Assembly: GCA_910579785.1 (NCBI GenBank)
Contig: CAJTVJ010000005.1
Span: 3,779-67,778 of the forward strand
Source of the DNA: an uncultured Christensenella sp.
GTDB lineage: Bacteria; Bacillota; Clostridia; Christensenellales; UBA3700
Direction: 5' to 3'
Length of the DNA: 64,000 nt
The position numbers and the translations under genes were made by a program. This document shows, piece after piece, positions 7,036-15,708 of this stretch. How positions within the stretch are numbered: the stretch's first letter is position 1; every line of letters starts with the position of its first letter. The notes beneath the pieces are model-generated. The model was not told the origin of the DNA, made no database searches, and worked only from the letters and a program-made list of their open reading frames with translations.

Positions 7036-8685
7036 TTAATGCTTGTTGAATTCCATCGTTTTTACGGCGTGCTCGAATATGTGCGACCAATACCAACGGT
7101 CTTTGCCTAGGCAATTCCATGAACCTATGCCTTGTTTCCCTTGATAGGAAAAGAAAAACATGGCGTTGTATATGCTTTGATCCAAAGCTTGAGTAATAAA
7201 ATCCACAAAGAATATCTTGCTGGGATTGTCAAACAACTTTGCTTCCCCAAACTGCGCTGTCGGATATACGCCCTTTAATACGGTAAGCATTTGCCTTCCA
7301 AAGTCGAATACGTCCCCGTCTTTTAACGCTCCAGAGAAATTGACGTTGAGATTTACGGTAGCATCGGGCGTCGTATAGATATATTTGGGCGCATTTGTAG
7401 GATATTTGATTCTGCGCATTTCGTCCGACATAACGATAAAGTTGCTTGGCATCACGGCAGTAATTGATCCGTCGACAATACTTGCTCTGACAAATTTAAC
7501 TTCCGGCAACTTCGCTCCCTCCGGCATATCGGCGCAGAGGTCTTGATAGTTGAGTCCGAATATACCGTCTGCCAGCGCACTGCCGTTGACTGCAAACGTC
7601 GTTCCGCACGCCGAACAGTATGCCCTTTTTCCGTTGCTTTCGAGATGGACCGGCGATCCGCACTGCGAACAGCGAAGCGCCTCGACGTTTTTTCCTTTGC
7701 GAATAACTATGCCGTCGTTTTCGACCGTTTCTTGCTTTTTGCCGCACACAGAACATTCTCCGCCCAAATCTACGGCACCTCCGCAATATTGACAGACATT
7801 GCTTCTCAGTCTACCTTCGTCAATGACGCTGACATTGACGTTTGCTTCGGATATGATTTTAACCGAATCATCGGATTTGTCTTTGTTTGCGGATATGCTT
7901 CCGCCGTAATGAAAAATCCTGCTCTCACCCACGTACAAGTCACCCGCCGTCAAATTTGTCTTTTGCGCAATTACCGAAAGTATTTTAGATATGCCGTCGC
8001 ATAGACGATTAAGCCATATCTCACTGTTCTTACCTCTCTCATAAGCGAGATATATATTTTGAGGGTCGCTCTCCCGTCCGTTTTCGTTCAAGAGTATCAT
8101 TTCAAGAACGTATGCGGACTTGTAATCGGGATATCCTTTACTCTTGTCGGGACGATTAAGTCTAGCGGAAAAACTTAAATATTTTTCACCTTTGAACATT
8201 GAAGCAGCCCATTGGTCGAGACAAATCGACAAGATCGCTTCATCCACTTCGTCTATTAAATCGGAGTTCTTTTTGTATGCTTTGTCAATACGTTTATGCG
8301 CGTCTGAATCTGTATATTGCTCTGCAACCGCATAACAAAAAAATTCCTTTTCTTCATCCTTAAAACGGGAATTTTTTAAACCGTAGATGTATCCGCCGAT
8401 CAGCGAAGCCGAATAATTGAGATTTTTTATCGCAGTATCTAAATACTTTATGTCGTTGCCGTCAAGCGGTCTGTCTTCATTCAGCCTCTTTTCTATATAA
8501 AAAGAGCAAGCCTCGTCATCTCCGTTTTCGAGTAAATTCCTCAACGTGTCTACGCTTGCATTTTGGTAAAATTCTTCTTGCTTTTCTTCTTCGTCGGCAA
8601 GTCTTTCGATCTGCTCGTACATATCAGCCGCAACGTCGTCACGGTTGTTTTTGATTACGTCGTCAATTTGCTTTTTGTTAAACAT
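7036..8685 (-). CDS. Double zinc-ribbon protein with a C-terminal Mog1/PsbP-like domain, unknown function
   Basis: 549 residues. The ATG at 8685 is chosen because GGAGG lies 7 bases upstream; a frame extension to 8745 would place this site inside the coding region. The N-terminal 290 residues are charged, helical and unrecognised. Two zinc ribbons follow: Cys298/301/311/314 in CQYCGG...CSVCG and Cys339/342/357/360 in CSQCGS...CSACG. The last 150 residues include a VMPSNFIVMSDEM....KYP segment, which recalls DUF1795/PsbP-fold domains used by small secreted or stress proteins; this is an inference from pattern only. The protein has no signal peptide, so it is likely cytosolic. It has its own consensus promoter. 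Confidence 0.75.
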   Translation of the reverse strand: MFNKKQIDDVIKNNRDDVAADMYEQIERLADEEEKQEEFYQNASVDTLRNLLENGDDEACSFYIEKRLNEDRPLDGNDIKYLDTAIKNLNYSASLIGGYIYGLKNSRFKDEEKEFFCYAVAEQYTDSDAHKRIDKAYKKNSDLIDEVDEAILSICLDQWAASMFKGEKYLSFSARLNRPDKSKGYPDYKSAYVLEMILLNENGRESDPQNIYLAYERGKNSEIWLNRLCDGISKILSVIAQKTNLTAGDLYVGESRIFHYGGSISANKDKSDDSVKIISEANVNVSVIDEGRLRSNVCQYCGGAVDLGGECSVCGKKQETVENDGIVIRKGKNVEALRCSQCGSPVHLESNGKRAYCSACGTTFAVNGSALADGIFGLNYQDLCADMPEGAKLPEVKFVRASIVDGSITAVMPSNFIVMSDEMRRIKYPTNAPKYIYTTPDATVNLNVNFSGALKDGDVFDFGRQMLTVLKGVYPTAQFGEAKLFDNPSKIFFVDFITQALDQSIYNAMFFFSYQGKQGIGSWNCLGKDRWYWSHIFEHAVKTMEFNKH

Positions 8686-8716
8686 CTCCAAACCTCCGTT
8701 GTTTAAATTCAATTTG

Positions 8717-8745
8717 ATTATATTCCTTACGTCGGAGATTGTCAA
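8717..8745 (-). promoter_or_regulatory. Promoter of the zinc-ribbon gene
   Basis: Minus strand TTGACA (8745-8740), 17-base spacer, TATAAT (8722-8717). Both boxes are perfect consensus. This also argues that the true start codon is 8685 and not further upstream. Confidence 0.85.
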
Positions 8746-8774
8746 TTATCGCAATCAAATAACTTTTAGCGTTT

Positions 8775-9560
8775 TTACTTTTTTGAGAGTATGCAAATTG
8801 CCCCATAATGCTTGATTTTAAATTCTTTTGGAGCACAATTTACAAGCATTTGTCTATGCTCGCTCTCCCATTCAGCCAGAAGCGACGGTGAAAGGCTTGC
8901 TCCGACTCCTCTGCAAGTTTTAATTCGTCCATGCCATGAGTCTCTGTCGAATCTCACTTTTAAGTCGAATATTTCTTTGTGCGAAATATCAAAATAGTCA
9001 TAATATATCGGCGGCACGACTATGTGACGACGGGTTTCCCCACAACCCGTCCACGACGGATTATATTTCAATATCAACTCCTCGCTCTTTTTAGCTAAGT
9101 CATCCTCATATGGCAACCACGCCATATACAGCAATACAAACTTACCATCGGCTTTTAACACACTTGAGATATTTTTTGCCAAAACGTCATGATCAAAATA
9201 AGTAAAACACTGACAAGCAGTAACAACGTCAAAACTTTCGCTTGGAAAATTTATATCCTCCGCAGACACGCAGAGAAAGTTGATATTCATATCTTGACTT
9301 TTAGCCAATGACTTTGCTTGATCAATTTGGTTTTGAGATATATCCACCCCGACGAATTTTCCGCCGTATTTGTAAAGATTGCGGGGCAACACTCCCGTGC
9401 CTGTGCCAATATCCAATACTCTTTGATTTGCTATGCACAAACCAAAATCAGTGATTTTATTATAAAACTCGTCAGGATAAATGTCCCTATACTTGGCATA
9501 ATCTGTACTAGTCTTGCCAAAGTCGAATTCTTTTCCGCTATCTATGTGTGATTTGTTCAT
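8775..9560 (-). CDS. Class I SAM-dependent methyltransferase
   Basis: 261 residues with the class I methyltransferase core: motif I VLDIGTGTGVLP near residues 48-59, the acidic end of strand 2 in VGVDIS, and the DVVTACQCFTYFD region after strand 4. It resembles small-molecule methyltransferases of the UbiE/Tam group. The substrate cannot be read from the sequence. AGGGAG lies 5 bases before the ATG. Upstream lies a repeat cluster, so it starts a transcript of its own or reads from one starting inside the repeats. Confidence 0.85.
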   Translation of the reverse strand: MNKSHIDSGKEFDFGKTSTDYAKYRDIYPDEFYNKITDFGLCIANQRVLDIGTGTGVLPRNLYKYGGKFVGVDISQNQIDQAKSLAKSQDMNINFLCVSAEDINFPSESFDVVTACQCFTYFDHDVLAKNISSVLKADGKFVLLYMAWLPYEDDLAKKSEELILKYNPSWTGCGETRRHIVVPPIYYDYFDISHKEIFDLKVRFDRDSWHGRIKTCRGVGASLSPSLLAEWESEHRQMLVNCAPKEFKIKHYGAICILSKK

Positions 9561-9582
9561 AACTTCTCCCTATTATTAAAAA

Positions 9583-9787
9583 GATTAGATTTCTCCGCTA
9601 CGCTAACGCTACATTTTGTCGTTACTTATTTAATTCGTTGAGATTTCTCCGCTTCACTTCGTTTCGGTCGAAATGACTTAAAGTTTGATTATCTAAAAGC
9701 AAAATATGGTCACCTCGACCGCAGCGGAGGTCTCAACAAATTGAATAAGTGATTGTGTATTTTAAAGTCGCGGTAAACGTCCAAGTC
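9583..9787. repeat. Dispersed modular repeat cluster 2
   Basis: Fills the space between the methyltransferase and tcdA. It holds a partial module C (GCTACATTTTGTCGTTAC), module A in both orientations, and an inverted copy of the AAGTGATTGTGTATTTTAAA end of module C followed by GTCGCGGTAAACGTCC. Its right end, TCATTTCTCC, runs into the tcdA stop codon at 9786. Confidence 0.85.
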
Positions 9788-10451
9788 ATTTCTCCAACAA
9801 ACGTCCGATTACATAACCTGCGATCTTAATTCCGCTTAAAGGCGGAATATAACTGATACTGCCAACGCCGTCGCAAACAATCGCAGGCGACTTTGTATAG
9901 CATATATCCAAATTCTTTATGCCCCTGTCTTTGAGCGCTTTGCGGAGTTTCTTGGCAAGCGGATCGTAACTTGTCTTAAATATATCGCATATCTCAAAAT
10001 CGCAAAGTTCTACTCTGTTGCCTGCTCCGCCTGCGCTTATGATATCAAGTCCTTTTTGTTTAGCAAGGCATATAAGTTCCACCTTATCTGCAAATGAATC
10101 TATCGCGTCGACAACCATATCCCAGCCCATATCAAGCACGGACGTATTGTCTGCCGAAAATCTTTCGCAAATCGAAATAACGTTGCAATTAGCATTTATA
10201 TCCTTTATCCTCTGCTCAAATGCCTTGACCTTAGGCATTCCCAAAGTGGAATCAAGCGCGATTATTTGACGGTTTTTGTTGGATATATCGACCACGTCTT
10301 TATCCATCATACCGATCGTGCCTACTCCTGCTCTCGCAAGCATTTCTACGACGTATCCGCCGACGCCGCCGACGCCAACAACGAGAACGCGACTTGCAAA
10401 GAGTCTTTGCAAGCCGTCGTCTCCGATAAGTTTTATTTCGCGTGAAAACAT
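9786..10451 (-). CDS. tcdA: tRNA threonylcarbamoyladenosine dehydratase (TcdA/CsdL)
   Basis: 221 residues of the ThiF/MoeB/E1 fold. It cyclises t6A at position 37 of ANN-decoding tRNAs to ct6A in an ATP-dependent reaction. The nucleotide motif VLVVGVGGVGGYVVEML lies at residues 22-38, followed by the DKDVVDISNKNRQ segment and the DAIDS motif near 115. The C-terminal SGIKIAGYVIGRLL is typical of the family. The gene begins 1 base after the aspS stop, so the two form an operon. Its last codons overlap the edge of a dispersed repeat. Confidence 0.9.
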   Translation of the reverse strand: MFSREIKLIGDDGLQRLFASRVLVVGVGGVGGYVVEMLARAGVGTIGMMDKDVVDISNKNRQIIALDSTLGMPKVKAFEQRIKDINANCNVISICERFSADNTSVLDMGWDMVVDAIDSFADKVELICLAKQKGLDIISAGGAGNRVELCDFEICDIFKTSYDPLAKKLRKALKDRGIKNLDICYTKSPAIVCDGVGSISYIPPLSGIKIAGYVIGRLLEK

Positions 10452-10452
10452 A

Positions 10453-12246
10453 TCAATCCTTCTTCTCGTCGAACTTTATTGCAAGTTCTTTAAGCTGTTT
10501 GTCTTCGACAGGCGAAGGCGCACCCGACATTAGACACGACGCGTTCTGCACCTTCGGGAACGCAATTACGTCCTTAATATTGTCCGTGCCTGTTACAAGC
10601 ATAGTCAGTCTATCTAGACCAAACGCAAGTCCGCCGTGCGGAGGCGCGCCATACTTGAATGCCTCTACGAAAAATCCAAATCTCTCCTCAATATCCTCTT
10701 GGGTAAAGCCCAGGATTGAGAAAATCTTTTCTTGCATGAGAGGATCGTGTATACGTATACTTCCGCCGCCTGCTTCCTGCCCGTTGATGACCATATCGTA
10801 TGCGTTGCTGCGTACTTTGAGAGGGTCGGTGTCAAGAAGAGGTATATCCTCAACGATCGCGCTGGTAAACGGATGGTGCACAGCGTAGTATCTGCCGTCT
10901 TCCTCCGAATATTCCAGAAGCGGGAAGTCAACTACCCAAAGGAAGTCAAACTTGCTCTTGTCATACAACTCGTATTTGTCTGCAATATGACATCTCAATG
11001 CGCCCAGCGAATCAAACACGACTTTGTTCTTGTCTGCAACAAAGAAGAGTATGTCGCCCTTTTGAGCGTCCATTGTCTCAAATATCGCCTTTTGTTCCTC
11101 TTCGCTCAAAAATTTGAGTATCGACGACGTGATACTTCCGTCTTCTCTAAACATTGCATACGCCAAGCCCTTTGCCCCATAGCTCTTGACAAACTCTCCG
11201 CAAGCGTCAACTTCTTTTCTCGTCATCTTTGAGCAAAGTCCTTTGGCATTTATCGCCCTTACGCTTCCGCCGCCTGCGACGGCATTTGTAAATACGGAAA
11301 ATCCGCAGTCCTTGGCTATATCCGATAAATCTTTAAGCTGCATATCAAAACGGGTATCAGGCTTGTCGCTTCCCCATTTCTCCATAGCCTCGCTATACGG
11401 TATCCGCCTAAACTTCTCATTAAGCTCCATACCGAGGCACTCTTTGAATACCGCCTTGATAAGTCCTTCTGCGACGTTCATGACTTGCTCGTTGTCCTCG
11501 ACGTAGCTCATCTCCATATCTATCTGCGAAAACTCGGGCTGACGGTTGGCTCTCAAATCTTCGTCGCGGAAACACTTGGCGATCTGATAATATCTGTCCA
11601 TACCGGCAATCATAAGCAACTGTTTGAAGAGCTGCGGAGACTGAGGAAGAGCGTAGAACTCTCCATTGTGCAGTCTTGACGGCACCAAGTAATCGCGCGC
11701 GCCTTCGGGAGTAGACTTGCCCAAAAACGGAGTCTCTATCTCCAAAAAGCCGTTGTCGGAAAGATAATTGCGTACCACTCTCGTTATTTTGTCTCTCATA
11801 ACAAGCTTGGATTGCAACGCGCTTCTGCGCAGGTCTAAATATCTGTATTTAAGTCTCAACGGCTCGCCTACCTTTATATCCTCTGTGATAACAAACGGCG
11901 TTACGTCAGCCTCAGACAAAATCTTCAAGTCGTGCGCAAGTATCTCCACCTCGCCCGTAGGCATATTCTTATTTATGTTGCTGCCTCTGCTTCTCACCTT
12001 GCCTGTGACTGCGATCACGTACTCGTTGCGTATCGTCGTAGCCTTGTCAAATATTGCCTTATCGACTTGATCGTCAAAAGCAACCTGCACCACTCCGCCT
12101 ATATCTCTCAAATCTATGAAGAGCAAATTGCCGAGATTGCGATATTTCGCAACAAATCCCATGACGGTGACTTGCTTGTCAATATCGGCTGCGCGGAGCT
12201 GTCCGCATTTGTGAGTTCTCTCTAAGCCGTTTAAAAAATCTACCAT
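10453..12246 (-). CDS. aspS: Aspartyl-tRNA synthetase
   Basis: 597 residues, the length of bacterial AspRS. The N-terminal OB-fold anticodon-binding domain covers about 1-110. The class II core carries the motif 2 region near residue 220 (CFRDEDLRANRQPEFSQID) and motif 3 near 540 (FGLDRLTM). The GAD insertion domain that is typical of bacterial AspRS lies at about 300-430. Whether it also charges tRNA-Asn cannot be judged here. GAGG lies before the ATG at 12246. It is followed by tcdA and preceded by hisS, a common Firmicutes arrangement. Confidence 0.96.
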   Translation of the reverse strand: MVDFLNGLERTHKCGQLRAADIDKQVTVMGFVAKYRNLGNLLFIDLRDIGGVVQVAFDDQVDKAIFDKATTIRNEYVIAVTGKVRSRGSNINKNMPTGEVEILAHDLKILSEADVTPFVITEDIKVGEPLRLKYRYLDLRRSALQSKLVMRDKITRVVRNYLSDNGFLEIETPFLGKSTPEGARDYLVPSRLHNGEFYALPQSPQLFKQLLMIAGMDRYYQIAKCFRDEDLRANRQPEFSQIDMEMSYVEDNEQVMNVAEGLIKAVFKECLGMELNEKFRRIPYSEAMEKWGSDKPDTRFDMQLKDLSDIAKDCGFSVFTNAVAGGGSVRAINAKGLCSKMTRKEVDACGEFVKSYGAKGLAYAMFREDGSITSSILKFLSEEEQKAIFETMDAQKGDILFFVADKNKVVFDSLGALRCHIADKYELYDKSKFDFLWVVDFPLLEYSEEDGRYYAVHHPFTSAIVEDIPLLDTDPLKVRSNAYDMVINGQEAGGGSIRIHDPLMQEKIFSILGFTQEDIEERFGFFVEAFKYGAPPHGGLAFGLDRLTMLVTGTDNIKDVIAFPKVQNASCLMSGAPSPVEDKQLKELAIKFDEKKD

Positions 12247-12329
12247 AGTTGTTTCCTCTATTTATTTAATTATAATAATTATTTACTTTATCATTATTGT
12301 ATTTGCCGTTTGCCTTTTGCACAGCGCCG

Positions 12330-12343
12330 TTGCCGTACGGCAA
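12330..12343. promoter_or_regulatory. Perfect 14-base palindrome between hisS and aspS
   Basis: TTGCCGTACGGCAA reads the same on both strands and lies just past the hisS stop codon. Copies of the half-site TTTGCCG occur twice nearby (12303 and 12309). It could be an operator or a weak hairpin. No T-run follows, so it is not a good terminator. Confidence 0.4.
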
Positions 12344-12349
12344 ACTATA

Positions 12350-13615
12350 TTAAGAGAGCTTTGACGATATATATTCGTATATCGTATCTCCGTCAAGGGA
12401 TACGCTCTCCTGCTCTCCGCTGTACATAAATTTGACAGACGCCCTGCATTCTTTTATCTCGTCTTCACCGATGATGACGACTGCTCTGCATCCCAGCTTG
12501 TCCGCATACTTCATCTGCGCCTTAAAGCTTCTGTCCATCAAATCGTATTCGCATGACAGTCCTTTTTCTCTCAAACTCTTTGCAAGCGGCATAGCCAACT
12601 GCCTTGCCTCGTCGCACATAGGAGCGATATACACGTCAGACACAACTTCGCCGCCAAAGGTGTGACCAAGTTTGTCAAGCACTATTATAAGTCTTTCTAA
12701 GCCCATTCCGAATCCAACTGCGGACGTAGGTTTGCCTCCCACCTGCTCAACCAAGTTGTTGTATCTGCCGCCGCCGCATACGGTACCTTGCGCGCCAATG
12801 CTAGTCGATATAAATTCAAATACAGTGCGAGTGTAATAGTCAAGTCCTCTTACTATGCGCGGATTGACGGTATAGTCAAGCCCAATCGACGTCAGTCCTT
12901 TGCAGACGTTGTCATGGTGCGTCTTGCATTCGTCGCAAAGATAATCTATCGTATTGGGCGCGTCTTTTATTATCTCCTTGCACCCCTCTTCTTTGCAATC
13001 GAGGATTCTCAAAGGATTTTTATCAAGTCTATCCTTGCACGTAGCGCACATACCGTCGATTTTTGACGCAAGATATTCTTTGAGCGCGGCATTATATTCT
13101 TTGCGGCACTTGGGACATCCTATGGAGTTGATATTGAGTTGCAACTCTTTGACTCCCAACTTATCAAATATCGTCTTGGCAAGAGATATGACTTCAACGT
13201 CTGCCTGCCATGAGTCGGCTCCAAAGAATTCTACGCCGAATTGGTGGTGTTCTCTCAATCTGCCGGCTTGCGGTCTCTCATATCTAAATACCGGTGTGAT
13301 ATAATACATCTTAGTGGGCTGAGGTCTGTTGAAAAGTGAATTTTCAATAAACGCTCTCGCAACTCCTGCCGTACCCTCAGGTTTCAACGTCATACTTCTG
13401 CCGCCCTTATCCTCAAATGTATACATCTCCTTGTTGACAATATCCGTAGTGTCTCCCACTCCGCGCAAAAACAACTCGGTATGCTCAAACGTCGGAGTAC
13501 GTATCTCACATGCTCCGAAAAGCCTTGCTACCTCTCTTACAATATTCTCTACGTAATGCCATTTGTAACTCTCAAAAGGTAAGACGTCTTTTGTTCCCTT
13601 AGGTATGTTTATCAT
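12350..13615 (-). CDS. hisS: Histidyl-tRNA synthetase
   Basis: 421 residues from the ATG at 13615. GGAG lies 8 bases upstream, and the MINIPKGTKDVLP start matches the family, so the longer open frame is rejected. Class II motifs are visible: motif 2 MTLKPEGTAGVARAF near 81-95, the histidine-specific GLDYYTRTVFEF near 255, and motif 3 near 300 (GFGMGLERLI). The C-terminal anticodon-binding domain follows. It charges tRNA-His in the cytosol. No T-box leader is visible upstream. Confidence 0.95.
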   Translation of the reverse strand: MINIPKGTKDVLPFESYKWHYVENIVREVARLFGACEIRTPTFEHTELFLRGVGDTTDIVNKEMYTFEDKGGRSMTLKPEGTAGVARAFIENSLFNRPQPTKMYYITPVFRYERPQAGRLREHHQFGVEFFGADSWQADVEVISLAKTIFDKLGVKELQLNINSIGCPKCRKEYNAALKEYLASKIDGMCATCKDRLDKNPLRILDCKEEGCKEIIKDAPNTIDYLCDECKTHHDNVCKGLTSIGLDYTVNPRIVRGLDYYTRTVFEFISTSIGAQGTVCGGGRYNNLVEQVGGKPTSAVGFGMGLERLIIVLDKLGHTFGGEVVSDVYIAPMCDEARQLAMPLAKSLREKGLSCEYDLMDRSFKAQMKYADKLGCRAVVIIGEDEIKECRASVKFMYSGEQESVSLDGDTIYEYISSKLS

Positions 13616-13689
13616 TTTTAATTCTCCGTGATTTTTTGTTTTTATGTTGTTTCCTGCAAAGACCAAAGCTTAGTTGACTATAAGCATTA

Positions 13690-13795
13690 TATGGTCACTT
13701 CGAGCGTAGTCGAGAAATCTTATCGAGTTTATATTTTCACAAGGATGAGACTTCTCCGCTTCACTTCATTTCGGTCAAAGTGACTTGAAGTTTGG
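13690..13795. repeat. Dispersed modular repeat cluster 3
   Basis: Two module A copies in opposite orientation (GGTCACTTCGAGCGTAGTCG and GAGACTTCTCCGCTTCAC...GGTCAAAGTGAC) in the spacer between hslU and hisS. Confidence 0.8.
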
Positions 13796-13841
13796 TATGT
13801 TGCAATCTGTATTTAGTTACCTATAAGCACATTGACAAATC

Positions 13842-15164
13842 TTACAATATATACTTATTGAGATTCATCTTCTTGATTACGTTGTCAAAATGCTTATCAA
13901 CGTACGCTTTGTCTATCACAACGTCCATTGCGTCGTTGGTGTTGCCTGCCTCAAAAGATATATCTTCAAGCAGACTTTCCATCATCGTATGCAAACGTCT
14001 TGCGCCGATATCCTCTTTGTTTTCATTCTCGACGGCGCAAAGCTTTGCCAACTGCTTTATCGCCTCGGCTGTAAACTTCAAGCTCACCTTGTCCACTCCC
14101 AAAAGCGCGGTATATTGCATCAAAATCGCATTGTCGGTCTTGGTGAGTATCTCCTCAAAGTCTTGCTCTGTCAAAGAGTCAAGTCTGACGGATATAGGAA
14201 ATCTTCCTTGCAATTCGGGTATAAGATCGGATACGCTTGCAATATGGAACGCTCCTGCGGCAATGAAAAGAATATGATCCGTCTTTATCTGTCCGTACTT
14301 TGTGTTGACGGTACAACCCTCGACGATTGGCAGGATATCTCTCTGCACGCCCTCGCGCGATACGTCGTGTCCGCCGCCGTTGCCGCTTGCTTTATTGGCA
14401 ATCTTATCTATCTCGTCGATAAATATTATACCCTCGTTCTCTGCTCTTGCAATAGCCTCTGCATTGACGTTGTCGGGATCGATAAGCTTTTGCTCTTCCT
14501 CTTCTATGAGTATCCTCAACGCCTCTTTGACGGTAACCGTCTTAGCCTTGGTCTTGCCCCCTCCCATCATTGACCCAAAAAGTTCGTTGATATTTATCTC
14601 CATACCGCCTTGATTGCTTATCGTCTGCTGTTTTGGCTTGACAGGCAATTCAAGCGTAATAGTAAGGTCGTCGACCTTGCCTTCTCTTATCTCTTGCAAG
14701 ATATACCCTCTCATCTGTCCGTCGGACATATCGGGATAAGCTTCTTTTCTTCTCTTAGTGATTGCGGGCACAAGCTTTTCCTCGGCACGCTCTCTCGCTT
14801 TGAGTTCTACCTCTTTCGCCTTCTCTTCCGTCACCATTCTTATGGACGCCTCGACAAGATCGCGTACCATTGATTCTACGTCTCTGCCGACGTATCCCAC
14901 CTCGGTGAACTTCGTCGCCTCGACCTTGATAAACGGCGCCTTGACAAGCTTGGCAAGTCTTCTTGCTATCTCCGTCTTACCTACGCCGGTGGGTCCCTGC
15001 ATGATAATATTCTTTGGGCTTATTTCCTCGCGCAAATTCTGCGGAAGCTTGCTTCTTCTGTATCTGTTGCGAAGAGCCACTGCGACCGCTTTCTTGGCAT
15101 TGGTCTGACCTATTATATATCTGTCAAGCTCCTGCACGATTTGTTTTGGAGTAAGATTGTTCAT
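13842..15164 (-). CDS. hslU: HslU ATPase of the HslUV protease
   Basis: 440-residue AAA+ unfoldase that feeds proteins into HslV. Walker A GPTGVGKTEIARRLAK lies near 54-69, the VGYVGRDVESMVRDL pore-loop region near 88-103, Walker B GIIFIDEIDK near 249, and the arginine finger region after that. The I domain lies between 110 and 240. The C-terminus ends NLNKYIL, the docking tail that inserts into HslV. One base separates it from hslV. Downstream there is no codY, unlike in Bacillus. Confidence 0.96.
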   Translation of the reverse strand: MNNLTPKQIVQELDRYIIGQTNAKKAVAVALRNRYRRSKLPQNLREEISPKNIIMQGPTGVGKTEIARRLAKLVKAPFIKVEATKFTEVGYVGRDVESMVRDLVEASIRMVTEEKAKEVELKARERAEEKLVPAITKRRKEAYPDMSDGQMRGYILQEIREGKVDDLTITLELPVKPKQQTISNQGGMEININELFGSMMGGGKTKAKTVTVKEALRILIEEEEQKLIDPDNVNAEAIARAENEGIIFIDEIDKIANKASGNGGGHDVSREGVQRDILPIVEGCTVNTKYGQIKTDHILFIAAGAFHIASVSDLIPELQGRFPISVRLDSLTEQDFEEILTKTDNAILMQYTALLGVDKVSLKFTAEAIKQLAKLCAVENENKEDIGARRLHTMMESLLEDISFEAGNTNDAMDVVIDKAYVDKHFDNVIKKMNLNKYIL

Positions 15165-15165
15165 A

Positions 15166-15696
15166 TTACACCTCCTCTACGATAATGTTGTTGTTGGTAA
15201 ATACGCAAAGCTCGCTGGCAATTACCAATGCCTTGTAAGCTATATCTTTGGCGGAAAGGTCGGTCTCTTTTACCATAGCTCTTGCCGCTGCAAGCGCATA
15301 GTTGCCGCCTGAGCCTATTGCGCAAGCGTCGCCGTCGGGGTCGATGACTTCGCCGCTGCCCGATACGATAAGCAACGTATCCTTATCTGCGACCAACATC
15401 ATAGCTTCCAACTTTCTCGCCTTGTCATCTCTCCAAAGCTCGGCAAGTTCTACTGCGCTGCGCATAAGATTGCCGCTGTATTTTTGCAACATTCTCTCAA
15501 ACTTTTCGCTGAGGGATATTGCGTCGGATACGCTGCCTGCAAAGCCGATGACGACCTTATCGTCATATATCCTCTTGACTTTCTTTGCGCTGCCTTTGAG
15601 TATGACGCTCTGTCCCATAGTAATCTGACCGTCTCCTGCGATAGCTATCTTTCCGTCGCGTCTGACCGCGCATATGGTAGTACCCATCATTTCCAT
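15166..15696 (-). CDS. hslV: HslV peptidase of the HslUV protease
   Basis: 176 residues of the proteasome beta-type fold. The N-terminus reads [16 protein letters not shown]. The catalytic threonine is expected to be Thr6 or so after removal of the short leader, which makes it the Thr-type HslV and not the Ser-type ClpQ of Bacillus. GDGQITMG and the [14 protein letters not shown] segment are conserved. GGAG lies upstream of the ATG. It lies in the trmFO-hslV-hslU operon. Confidence 0.95.
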   Translation of the reverse strand: MEMMGTTICAVRRDGKIAIAGDGQITMGQSVILKGSAKKVKRIYDDKVVIGFAGSVSDAISLSEKFERMLQKYSGNLMRSAVELAELWRDDKARKLEAMMLVADKDTLLIVSGSGEVIDPDGDACAIGSGGNYALAAARAMVKETDLSAKDIAYKALVIASELCVFTNNNIIVEEV

Positions 15697-15708
15697 AACT
15701 GTGTCTCC

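Noticed and set aside
12330..12343. Terminator between hisS and aspS
   Set aside because: The palindrome is short, has no loop and no T-run on either strand.
13616..13841. T-box riboswitch in front of hisS/aspS
   Set aside because: No T-box core sequence, specifier loop or terminator/antiterminator pair is visible in the leader, which is filled by module A repeats.
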